Made by a program: the position numbers and the translations under genes. From Sphingomonas aerolata (GTDB taxonomy: Bacteria; Pseudomonadota; Alphaproteobacteria; Sphingomonadales; Sphingomonadaceae), in the NCBI RefSeq assembly GCF_003046295.1, contig NZ_PZZN01000001.1, positions 62,001 to 126,000 of the forward strand: a stretch of 64,000 nt of DNA, read 5' to 3'. Under the pieces are notes generated by a model. The model had not been told where the DNA came from and did not search any database. It saw only the letters and a list, made by a program, of their open reading frames with translations. This document shows, piece after piece, positions 1-7,230 of this stretch. The stretch's first letter is position 1. Each line of letters starts with the position of its first letter.

Positions 1-67
1 AGAGCGATTCGAACGCCCGACCCTCAGATTCGTAGTCTGATGCTCTATCCAGCTGAGCTATGGGTGC
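1..67 (-). tRNA. tRNA-Arg (ACG), 3' part cut by the window edge
   Basis: Read on the minus strand from 67 this gives a tRNA 5' half with D-arm (AGCTCAGCTGGATAGAGC), anticodon loop CTACGAA (anticodon ACG) and T-arm (GGGCGTTCGAATCGC). The acceptor 3' strand and CCA lie outside the window. The 68 bases match the second copy at 133-209 exactly, so this is a tandem duplication of the gene. Confidence 0.93.
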
Positions 68-132
68 ATCGCCATGCCGTTTACGGCCGGCCCGTGTCTG
101 GCCGTCTGGCCCCGCCGCGAGGCAGGAAATCC

Positions 133-209
133 TGGTGCACCCAGAGCGATTCGAACGCCCGACCCTCAGATTCGTAGTCTGATGCTCTATCCAGCTGAGC
201 TATGGGTGC
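133..209 (-). tRNA. tRNA-Arg (ACG)
   Basis: A complete cloverleaf on the minus strand: acceptor GCACCCA pairs with TGGGTGC, the anticodon is ACG, the T-loop is TTCGAAT, and the 3' CCA is encoded (TGG at 133-135 on the plus strand). It is 77 nt with CCA. ACG, read through wobble inosine, decodes the CGN arginine codons that dominate this GC-rich genome. It is the second of two identical tandem copies, separated by about 65 bp. Confidence 0.97.
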
Positions 210-303
210 ACTGGAGGGGCGCTGATAGCAGGCATTTTTCGCGGCGCAAGGGTGTTGCGCGATAAAGTTGTGTACGCCGCGTCGGCGGCATAGAGCGACG
301 GGC

Positions 304-819
304 ATGAAACAGCCTTCCCGCCCCGCGCTGATCGCCCTTCTTCTCGCACCCGCCCTGGCGGTCGGCGCCTGCAGCAAGGATGCCGCCAGCTATCCCTCGC
401 TCGGGATCCGCCCTACCGAATCGATCGGCTTCGGCGAACCCGCGGGCAAGCCGGTGGTGGTCCAGCCCGATCCGACGCTCGACACCGACATCGCGGCGTT
501 CCGGACGCAGCTCGACCGGATCAAGGCGGGCTTTGCGAAGGATGCGGCGAGCACCCAGGCCGCGGCTCGCGCCGCACGCGGCGGTGCGGTCGGCAGCGAG
601 CCGTGGCTGACGGCCCAGACCGCGCTGGCGGGTCTCGACGACTGGCGGGCGCAGACGTCGCTGCTGGTCACCGATATCGAGCGTCGCGCGACCGATCGCG
701 CGGCGACGCTCGCGCCGGCCTATCCCGCGCTCGACGCGGCGCGCGACGCGGCGCAGGCCGAAGCCGAGAAGCAGGGTGCGACGATCGCGCAGATCCAGGC
801 GAGCCTCCCGGCCGCCTGA
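304..819 (+). CDS. small predicted lipoprotein, function unknown
   Basis: This is a 171-residue protein. The start at 304 is chosen because it begins directly with a lipoprotein signal peptide: MKQPSR, a hydrophobic stretch, then the lipobox AVGAC with the cysteine near residue 21. The mature part is Ala-rich and helical, with a region of heptad-like spacing towards the C-terminus (residues about 115-165), so it is probably an alpha-helical periplasmic protein anchored in a membrane. I recognise no enzymatic motif. It converges on the gene ending at 836, with only 16 bp between the two stops. An upstream in-frame ATG at 268 would put 12 polar residues before the signal peptide and is unlikely. 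Confidence 0.75.
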   Translation: MKQPSRPALIALLLAPALAVGACSKDAASYPSLGIRPTESIGFGEPAGKPVVVQPDPTLDTDIAAFRTQLDRIKAGFAKDAASTQAAARAARGGAVGSEPWLTAQTALAGLDDWRAQTSLLVTDIERRATDRAATLAPAYPALDAARDAAQAEAEKQGATIAQIQASLPAA

Positions 820-835
820 CGCCGCCCCCCGCAGC

Positions 836-3049
836 CTACCAGAGCCCCTTGAGCAGCGGCAGGATCGTCGAATAATCGTCCGTCCATGCGGCCATGCCGT
901 CGCGTGCGACGATCGGCTCCCAGCCCGAATTGCGTTGCCGGAGCAGCGCGATCGCCCGCGGGTCCCGCGACAGCGCGATCCAGTCCGATGGCGAGGGATG
1001 ATCGGCGTCGAGCGGCGAAGGACGGTAGAGCAGGTGGACGGCGTGCCACCCTGCCTCGCGCGCGGCGGCCGCGACCACGGGTTCGAGGTCGATATAGCGG
1101 TTCGAGATATGGACGAGCAGCAGCCCGTTGCGTGACACCACGCGGCCATAGGTCGCAAACGCCTCACGCGTCATCAGGTGCATCGGCACCGTATCCGACG
1201 AGAAGGCATCGAGCGCGAGCAGGTCGAGGCTCGCGGTCCGCTCCGCCGCCAGCGCGATCCGCGCGTCGCCGATCCGGATGACCGGATCGGGCAGGCAGCG
1301 CGACAGGTAGCTGAACTGGCCGGTATCGCGCGCGATCCGCACGACCGCTGGGTCGATCTCGTAGAAACGCCACTGCTCGCCCGGACGCGCGTAGCAGGAC
1401 AGGGTGCCCGTCCCCAGCCCGACGACACCGACCCGCGCTGCCGGACCATAGAGCGGGCCGAGCGCCTGCATCGCCTGGCCTACGCCCGATCCGGCGACAT
1501 AATAGGTGGTCGGCGTTCGCTCGCGCGCGGGCGAACCGCGCAGCTGGATGCCGTGGACGGTGGTGCCGTGATCGAGCTCGCGGACCCCCTCGCCGTCACG
1601 CACCGTGTAGACGCCGAAATAGCTGCGTTCGCGCGCACCCCGTTCGGCGCTGAGTTCCAGCGCACGATAGCCCCCGAACATCACCAGCGTGCTGGCGAGC
1701 ACGACGACATAGGGCAGCCGTGCGCCAAGCGTGGCGAGGCCGATCGCGGCGACGATCAGGAAGGCCGCGCCCTGATGCTGGTCGCCCAATATGCCGTCGG
1801 GGTTGCTGATCCGCATCCCGGCCGCCACCGCCATGACGAGGATGATGACCGCGAGCCCGAGATGGCGTCGTACCGCCGGCCCCGACCAGACCGCGCGAAA
1901 CGTCGCCATCAGGTACATCTGCGGCACCAGCACGCCCGCTGCCAGGATCAGCAGCGGATATTCATAGGTCCAGTCGAAGATCACGGGTGCCAGCAACGCC
2001 GCGAACACCCCGCCCAGCACGCCGCCGACCGACATTGCGAGATAGAAGCCCGTCAGCCGGTCGGGGGCCGGACGCCGGCGATACATGGCGGTGTGGAGCG
2101 CGACCGAGACCATGAACAGCAAGGTCAGCGCGATCGTCGCGCTGAACACCGGCTTGTCGTTGAACCCGCCCATGATCACCCCGCCGAACAGCAGGATCGT
2201 CACCGGCGCGATCCGGGTCAGCAGGTCGGCGAGCGTGCGGTCCTGCGCGAAGGCGATGGTGAAGCTGAGCAGATAGAGCCCGAGCGGCAGCACCCAGAGC
2301 AGCGGCATCGCGACGATATCGGTGGTGATATAGGTCGAGGTGGCGAGCATCAGCCCCGACGGCACCAGCGCGAGCGCGATCCAGTGGAGGATCCGCGCCG
2401 CGCCCGGCGCCGGGCTGGTCACGGCGACATGCTCGGCCGACGCGGTGCGCGGCAGCCGCGTCGCGCAGAGCGCCACCAGCAGGACGAGCACCGCGTACCC
2501 TGCGGTCCACAACAGGCTCTGCCCGTGGATCGCCAGCAGCGGCTCGACCACCAGCGGATAGGCGATCAGCCCGGCGAAGCTGCCGAGATTGGACGCAGCA
2601 TAGAGCGCATAGGGATCCGCGCCGCCGCTCGACGCGCTGAACCAGCGCTGGATCAGCGGCGCCTGTGCCGAGACCGCGAAGAACAGCGGCCCGATCGACA
2701 GGCCGAGCAGCCAGGGCACCCACACCGCAGGCTGCGCATCGGCGGGCAGATCGAGCGCGAACAGCCCGATCGGCAGCCACAAAGCCGCGACCGCGAGTAC
2801 GCCGAGATGGATGACCGCCTGCGCGCGCGGCTTCACCCGTCCGAGCCAGTGCGCATAGGCATAGCCGCCGAGCAGCAGCGCCTGATAGACGAGCATCGCC
2901 GAGTTCCACACGGCAGGCGCGCCGCCGAGCCGCGGCAGCGCCATGCGCGCGACCATCGGCTGGACGAGGAACAGGAGGAACGACCCTGCCAGGATCGTCG
3001 CGACGAACAGGACGCGGCACCACCGTGCCATCGGGGAAGGATCAGACAT
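836..3049 (-). CDS. fused membrane transporter-like / spermidine-synthase-like protein
   Basis: This is a 737-residue two-part protein. Residues about 1-480 are very hydrophobic, with roughly a dozen membrane segments as in the 'fused MFS/spermidine synthase' family. The C-terminal 240 residues form a Rossmann methyltransferase-like polyamine-synthase domain with GVVGLGTGT, YEIDP and IGDARI, followed by LDAFSSDTVPMHL. Family members are widespread, but their substrate is unsettled, so a real spermidine synthase activity is an inference. The start at 3049 (MSDPSPMARW) overlaps the stop of the upstream GNAT gene by 8 bp, and that gene overlaps hemB the same way, so the three are probably one transcript. 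A start 30 codons earlier is possible but would lie deep in the GNAT gene. Confidence 0.85.
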   Translation of the reverse strand: MSDPSPMARWCRVLFVATILAGSFLLFLVQPMVARMALPRLGGAPAVWNSAMLVYQALLLGGYAYAHWLGRVKPRAQAVIHLGVLAVAALWLPIGLFALDLPADAQPAVWVPWLLGLSIGPLFFAVSAQAPLIQRWFSASSGGADPYALYAASNLGSFAGLIAYPLVVEPLLAIHGQSLLWTAGYAVLVLLVALCATRLPRTASAEHVAVTSPAPGAARILHWIALALVPSGLMLATSTYITTDIVAMPLLWVLPLGLYLLSFTIAFAQDRTLADLLTRIAPVTILLFGGVIMGGFNDKPVFSATIALTLLFMVSVALHTAMYRRRPAPDRLTGFYLAMSVGGVLGGVFAALLAPVIFDWTYEYPLLILAAGVLVPQMYLMATFRAVWSGPAVRRHLGLAVIILVMAVAAGMRISNPDGILGDQHQGAAFLIVAAIGLATLGARLPYVVVLASTLVMFGGYRALELSAERGARERSYFGVYTVRDGEGVRELDHGTTVHGIQLRGSPARERTPTTYYVAGSGVGQAMQALGPLYGPAARVGVVGLGTGTLSCYARPGEQWRFYEIDPAVVRIARDTGQFSYLSRCLPDPVIRIGDARIALAAERTASLDLLALDAFSSDTVPMHLMTREAFATYGRVVSRNGLLLVHISNRYIDLEPVVAAAAREAGWHAVHLLYRPSPLDADHPSPSDWIALSRDPRAIALLRQRNSGWEPIVARDGMAAWTDDYSTILPLLKGLW

Positions 3050-3587
3050 TGGTGGGGCGATGGATCCGATAGAGGACGTGCCGGCGCAGCGGGTCGGTGG
3101 CGGCGAGATCGGGATGGTCGAAATCGCCGTTCTCGACATGGGTCATGCCCAGCCGCTCCATCAGCGCGCGGCTCCGCATGTTGGCGGGGACCGTGATGGC
3201 GACGATATGCGCGACGGGCAGATGGGCCCAGCCCCAGGCGAGGCTCGCCGCCGCGGCTTCGGACGCATAGCCCTGCCCCCAGGCATGACGCGCGAGACGC
3301 CAGCCGATCTCGATCGCGCCGTCGATCGGCGGCTTGCCCGGTACCAGACCGCAAAAGCCGAGAAATGCGGCATCCGCCCTGCGTTCGATCGCCCAGAAGC
3401 AATGCCCCGACGTGCGCTGCCGCTCGACCATCCGGCCGACCGCCGCCTGCGTCTCGGCGAGCGTCGCCGGCGGCCTGAGAAAGCGCATCACATCGGGGTC
3501 ACGCCCCATCGCCGCAAAGGGCTCGACGTCGGCGTCCCGCCACGCGCGCAGGATGAGACGCTCGGTCTCGAGCCTGAACTCATCCAT
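3042..3587 (-). CDS. GNAT family N-acetyltransferase (RimJ/RimL type)
   Basis: This 181-residue protein has the N-terminal signature of the ribosomal-protein acetyltransferase-like branch: LETERLILRAWRDADVEPFAAM, seen in pieces at residues 6-27. The acetyl-CoA-binding region is GWRLARHAWGQGYASEA (residues about 94-110). The C-terminal part has MRSRALMERLGM, the typical 'N-x-x-S...LGF'-like strand. The acceptor cannot be told from sequence; small metabolites, antibiotics or protein N-termini are all possible. It overlaps hemB upstream and the fused membrane/synthase gene downstream by 8 bp each, which implies translational coupling. Confidence 0.88.
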   Translation of the reverse strand: MDEFRLETERLILRAWRDADVEPFAAMGRDPDVMRFLRPPATLAETQAAVGRMVERQRTSGHCFWAIERRADAAFLGFCGLVPGKPPIDGAIEIGWRLARHAWGQGYASEAAAASLAWGWAHLPVAHIVAITVPANMRSRALMERLGMTHVENGDFDHPDLAATDPLRRHVLYRIHRPTNV

Positions 3588-4572
3588 TCAGGAGCCGGGC
3601 CGCGTGCGCCGCATGATAGGTCAGCACGCCCGAACAGCCGGCGCGCTTGAACGCCATCAGCGTCTCGAGCACCAGCGCGTCGCGGTCGCCCGCGCCCGCT
3701 GCGGCCGACGCCTCGATCATCGCATACTCGCCCGACACCTGATAGGCGAAGACCGGCACCTCGAACGCCTGACGGACGCGGACGATGATGTCGAGATAGG
3801 GCAGGCCCGGCTTGACCATCACCGTGTCCGCGCCTTCGGCGAGATCCATCGCGACCTCGCGCAGCGCCTCCTCGGCATTGGCGTTGTCCATCTGGTACGT
3901 CTTCTTGTCGCCCTTCAGCAGCCCGCGGCTGCCGACCGCATCGCGGAACGGGCCGTAAAAGGCGCTCGCATATTTGGCGGCATAGGACATGATCTGGACG
4001 TTGTGATGCGACTCCGCCTCGAGCGCGGTGCGGATCATGCCGATCCGGCCGTCCATCATGTCGCTGGGTGCGATGATGTCCGCGCCCGCCGCCGCCTGGT
4101 TCAGCGCCTGCGCGACGAGCATCTCAGCGGTGGTGTCGTTGACGACATAGCCCGCGGCGTCGACCAGCCCGTCATGGCCGTGGCTGGTATAGGGGTCGAG
4201 CGCGACGTCGGTCAGCACGCCGACCTCGGGCACCGCATCCTTGAGCGCACGGATGGCCTGGCACATCAGATTGTCGGGGTTGAGCGCCTCGCGACCATCC
4301 TCGGTGCGACGCTCGGGCTGGGTGTAGGGGAACAGCGCGATGCACGGAATGCCGAGGTCACGCGCCTCGCGACCACGCGCGACGATCTGGTCGACCGACC
4401 AGCGCGAGACGCCGGGCAGGCTGGCGATCGGTTGCTCGACGCCCTCCCCCTCGACGACGAACAGCGGCCAGATCAGATCGGCCGGCGTGAGGACGGTCTC
4501 GGCATGGAGCCGGCGGCTCCAGTCGGACGAGCGGGTGCGGCGCAGGCGCAGCGCGGGATAGCTTGCGGACAT
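3580..4572 (-). CDS. hemB: delta-aminolevulinic acid dehydratase (porphobilinogen synthase)
   Basis: This enzyme (330 aa) condenses two 5-aminolevulinate molecules to porphobilinogen in haem and sirohaem synthesis. Both active-site lysines are visible, in SYAAKYASAFYGPFR and VMVKPGLPYLD. The metal-site segment reads DVALDPYTSHGHDG, with aspartate/alanine instead of the cysteine triad of zinc enzymes, so this is the Mg-type enzyme common in alphaproteobacteria. The start MSASYPALRL at 4572 fits the usual family length; an ATG 12 codons upstream adds only basic residues. It leads the overlapping hemB-GNAT-membrane-protein run and is divergent from the lipid kinase at 4691. Confidence 0.96.
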   Translation of the reverse strand: MSASYPALRLRRTRSSDWSRRLHAETVLTPADLIWPLFVVEGEGVEQPIASLPGVSRWSVDQIVARGREARDLGIPCIALFPYTQPERRTEDGREALNPDNLMCQAIRALKDAVPEVGVLTDVALDPYTSHGHDGLVDAAGYVVNDTTAEMLVAQALNQAAAGADIIAPSDMMDGRIGMIRTALEAESHHNVQIMSYAAKYASAFYGPFRDAVGSRGLLKGDKKTYQMDNANAEEALREVAMDLAEGADTVMVKPGLPYLDIIVRVRQAFEVPVFAYQVSGEYAMIEASAAAGAGDRDALVLETLMAFKRAGCSGVLTYHAAHAARLLNG

Positions 4573-4690
4573 GGCGCGGCTTTTGCGGGATGGACGCCGC
4601 GCAGGCAAGCGTTACGGTCGGCGCGAACGAAACCGATCGCTGCCGATTCGGCCTCGGGGACGCATTTCCCTTTCGCGCGTTGGGCCTCGC

Positions 4691-5638
4691 ATGACCGCCA
4701 TCACCACAGACACGACCCAGGCGCCCGATACCGGGCCGGCGCGCGACCGGCCGATCCGCTCCGCCGCGCTCGTGGTGAACGCGAAATCGCGCAAAGGACA
4801 GGCGCTGTTCAAGCGCGCCTGCGCGGCGATGTCCGGGCTTCCCTATGAGGTCGACGCGCATGCGGTCGAGAACCCCGAGGATCTGGAACCCACCGTCCGC
4901 CGGGCGCTCGCCGCCAAGCCCGATCTGCTGATCCTGGGCGGTGGCGACGGCACGATCAGCGGGCTCGTCGACCTGATGGTCGGGCACGACGTCATCCTCG
5001 GCGTGCTCCCGCTGGGCACCGCGAACAGCTTTGCGCGGACGCTCGGCATTCCGCTGACGATCGAAGGCGCGGTCGAGGTCATCCGGACGGGTGCGCCGCG
5101 ACGGATCGACCTCGGCATGATCGACGGCGATTATTTCGCCAATTGCGCGGCGATGGGGATCAGCCCGAAGATCGCCGAGACGGTCCCGCATGGCCTCAAG
5201 AAGGTACTCGGCCGGGTCGGCTATCTCGGCTGGGCAGCGTATCAGTTCATGCGCTTCCGCCCGTTCACGCTGATCGTCGGCGAGGGCCCGGACGCGGCGC
5301 GGATGCGCGTCGTCGAGGTGCGTATCTCGAACGGCCCCTATCATGGCGGGACCGAGCTGGTCGACGCGGCGGCGGTCGATTCGGGCGAGATCGTCGTGCA
5401 GGCGGTGATGGGCAAGATGAAGCGGCGGCTGGTGCAGAACTGGGTCGCCAGCGTCTTCCGTCACGAATCGCGCCACGAGGAGGTCCGCGACTTCCGCGGC
5501 AAGAGCATGCGCGTCGACACGATCCCCAAGCTGCCGATCTCGATCGATGGCGAGGTGCTCGCCAAGACCCCGGTGACGGCCAGGATCGCCGCCGGGATCA
5601 TTCAGGTCATGGCCCCGGTGACGCCGCCCCAAACCTAG
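4691..5638 (+). CDS. diacylglycerol kinase-family lipid kinase
   Basis: This 315-residue protein belongs to the DagK/YegS lipid kinase family. Near the N-terminus is VVNAKSRKG, followed by the nucleotide-binding GGGDGTISG and then LGVLPLGTANSFARTLGIP, the conserved 'PLGT-N-D/S-F-A' segment. The C-terminal beta-domain includes DGEVLAKTP, which matches the family's 'DGE' motif. Such enzymes phosphorylate diacylglycerol or sphingoid lipids at the cytoplasmic membrane. Given the sphingolipid genes at 26-34 kb a sphingoid substrate is conceivable, but nothing in the sequence decides it. The start at 4691 (MTAITTD) follows the family; the upstream 40 codons overlap the hemB promoter region and are Arg-rich. 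Confidence 0.87.
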   Translation: MTAITTDTTQAPDTGPARDRPIRSAALVVNAKSRKGQALFKRACAAMSGLPYEVDAHAVENPEDLEPTVRRALAAKPDLLILGGGDGTISGLVDLMVGHDVILGVLPLGTANSFARTLGIPLTIEGAVEVIRTGAPRRIDLGMIDGDYFANCAAMGISPKIAETVPHGLKKVLGRVGYLGWAAYQFMRFRPFTLIVGEGPDAARMRVVEVRISNGPYHGGTELVDAAAVDSGEIVVQAVMGKMKRRLVQNWVASVFRHESRHEEVRDFRGKSMRVDTIPKLPISIDGEVLAKTPVTARIAAGIIQVMAPVTPPQT

Positions 5639-5646
5639 GGCGACAC

Positions 5647-7116
5647 TCAGCCGACCGGCATGGACCGGCTGGCGGGCTCGCAATCCGCCTTGGCTGCCTC
5701 GCCTGCGTCGTGTGCGGCGGGCTCGGTAACGATCCGGCCCTTGCGCCAGCCGCCATGCAGGTAATAGCCGATCGTCAGCAGCATTGAGGCGAGCGAGCCC
5801 GCGGGAAAGCTCCACCAGATCGCATCCGCGCCGATCATCGGCTCGAGTGCATAGGCGAGCCCGAACCGTACCGGGCCCATCGCGACCGCGAGGATCAGCA
5901 ACGGGCCGACCACCGCGCCGTTCGCGCGTACCGTCGCCGACAGCACCATCGACACGCCGAACAGGATGAAGCTCCACCCCGCGATCAGGTTGATCCGCGT
6001 GGCGATGCCGATCGCGCCGGTATCCTGCCCGAGGAACAGCCACAAAACGTGCCGGTCGAGCAGCGTCAGCAGCGCCACGAGCCCGCCGGTCAGCGCCAGG
6101 TTCATCATCAGCCCCGCGCGCGTGATCCGGTCGACCCGGTCCCAGCGCCCCGCACCGATATTCTGCGCCGCCATTGCGCTGACCGCCGCACCGACCGCCA
6201 TCGCGGGCATCTGCACATAGGTCCATAGCTGGTTGGCGGCGCCATAGGCGGCGGTCGTGGTGGTGCCGTGCCGGTTGACCAGCCCGATCATCGCCAGTGC
6301 CGATGTCGAGACGACTAGCATCTGCAATCCCATCGGGACGCCCTTCACGACGATCGTCTTCAGCAGCGCACGATCGGGCAGGATGTAGCGCAGTTCCGCG
6401 CCGCGCAGCCGGATCGGCAGGTCCTTCGCATAGATATTGGCGAGCAATGCGACGAACGAGACCGTGTTGGCGATCAGCGTAGCGAGCGCGGATCCCTCGA
6501 TCCCCAGCGCGGGGATCGGCCCCCAGCCGCGGATCAGCAGCGGGTTGAGCGCGACGTCGACGACCGATCCGAGCGCCATGAACTTCAGCGGGGTCAGCGA
6601 ATCACCCGTCCCCCGCAGCGCCATCGTCAGCAGCACCGTCAGGAACCCCGCGGGCATCGCGACGAAGATCACGCGCAGATAGGCGAGCGCGAGCGGATAG
6701 ACTTCGGCGGGCGTCGCCAGCACGCGCAGGATCGCCGGTGCGACCAGCCAGCCGATTGCCACCGTCAGCACCGAGATGATCGTGAACAGCCCGAACGACG
6801 TGCCGAGCACGCGGCGCACCGCATCGATGTCGCGCCGCCCCATATTCTGGCCGATCAGGATCGTCGACGCCATGCCGAAGCCGAACACCGCGGCGACCAG
6901 CAGGAACATGATGATGTTCGCGTTGGTCGTCGCCGCCAGCGCGCGCTCGCCGAGAAACTGGCCGATCCACACTGCGTTGATCGAGCCGTTGAGCGATTGC
7001 AGGACCGACGATCCGAGCGTCGGCAGCGCGAACGCCAGCAGCGTCTTGCCGATCGGCCCCGTGGTCAGGTCGCGCTGGCCGGTCCTTGGTGCAGGCGTGT
7101 CCGTCGCATCAGGCAT
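5647..7116 (-). CDS. MATE family multidrug efflux transporter
   Basis: This is a 489-residue, twelve-segment membrane protein with two homologous halves. It starts with GKTLLAFALPTLGSSVLQSLNG, the usual first helix of NorM/DinF-like MATE carriers. Members export cationic drugs or metabolites in exchange for Na+ or H+. The N-terminal 20 residues and the last 35 residues are polar and cytoplasmic. It converges with the lipid kinase (8 bp between the two stops). It is separated from valS upstream by a 114-bp spacer holding two hairpins (7144-7225), so it is probably transcribed separately. Confidence 0.92.
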   Translation of the reverse strand: MPDATDTPAPRTGQRDLTTGPIGKTLLAFALPTLGSSVLQSLNGSINAVWIGQFLGERALAATTNANIIMFLLVAAVFGFGMASTILIGQNMGRRDIDAVRRVLGTSFGLFTIISVLTVAIGWLVAPAILRVLATPAEVYPLALAYLRVIFVAMPAGFLTVLLTMALRGTGDSLTPLKFMALGSVVDVALNPLLIRGWGPIPALGIEGSALATLIANTVSFVALLANIYAKDLPIRLRGAELRYILPDRALLKTIVVKGVPMGLQMLVVSTSALAMIGLVNRHGTTTTAAYGAANQLWTYVQMPAMAVGAAVSAMAAQNIGAGRWDRVDRITRAGLMMNLALTGGLVALLTLLDRHVLWLFLGQDTGAIGIATRINLIAGWSFILFGVSMVLSATVRANGAVVGPLLILAVAMGPVRFGLAYALEPMIGADAIWWSFPAGSLASMLLTIGYYLHGGWRKGRIVTEPAAHDAGEAAKADCEPASRSMPVG

Positions 7117-7143
7117 CGAAGTCGGGTTCCCTCCCCTTTGCAG

Positions 7144-7225
7144 GCGGGGTCAGGACCATCCCCGACCCCGCATGCTCGCAGCACGCGTACGCACACCCCG
7201 GCCCCGTCCCGCACATCGGACGGGG
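7144..7225. repeat. paired GC-rich hairpins between valS and the MATE gene
   Basis: Two inverted repeats lie back to back. The first is GCGGGGTC (7144-7151) with GACCCCGC (7164-7171). The second is CCCCGTCC (7202-7209) with GGACGGGG (7218-7225). They follow the valS stop on the minus strand, so they could terminate or stabilise the valS message, but no T-run follows. The composition resembles the other palindromic repeat elements of this window. Confidence 0.6.
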
Positions 7226-7230
7226 TCAGG

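Noticed and set aside
1178..3196. 672-codon open frame on the plus strand opposite the fused membrane/synthase gene
   Set aside because: It is the antisense shadow of a clear membrane protein. The translation is Arg/Asp/His/Gln-rich, without hydrophobic core or motifs, as expected from the complementary strand of GC-rich genes.
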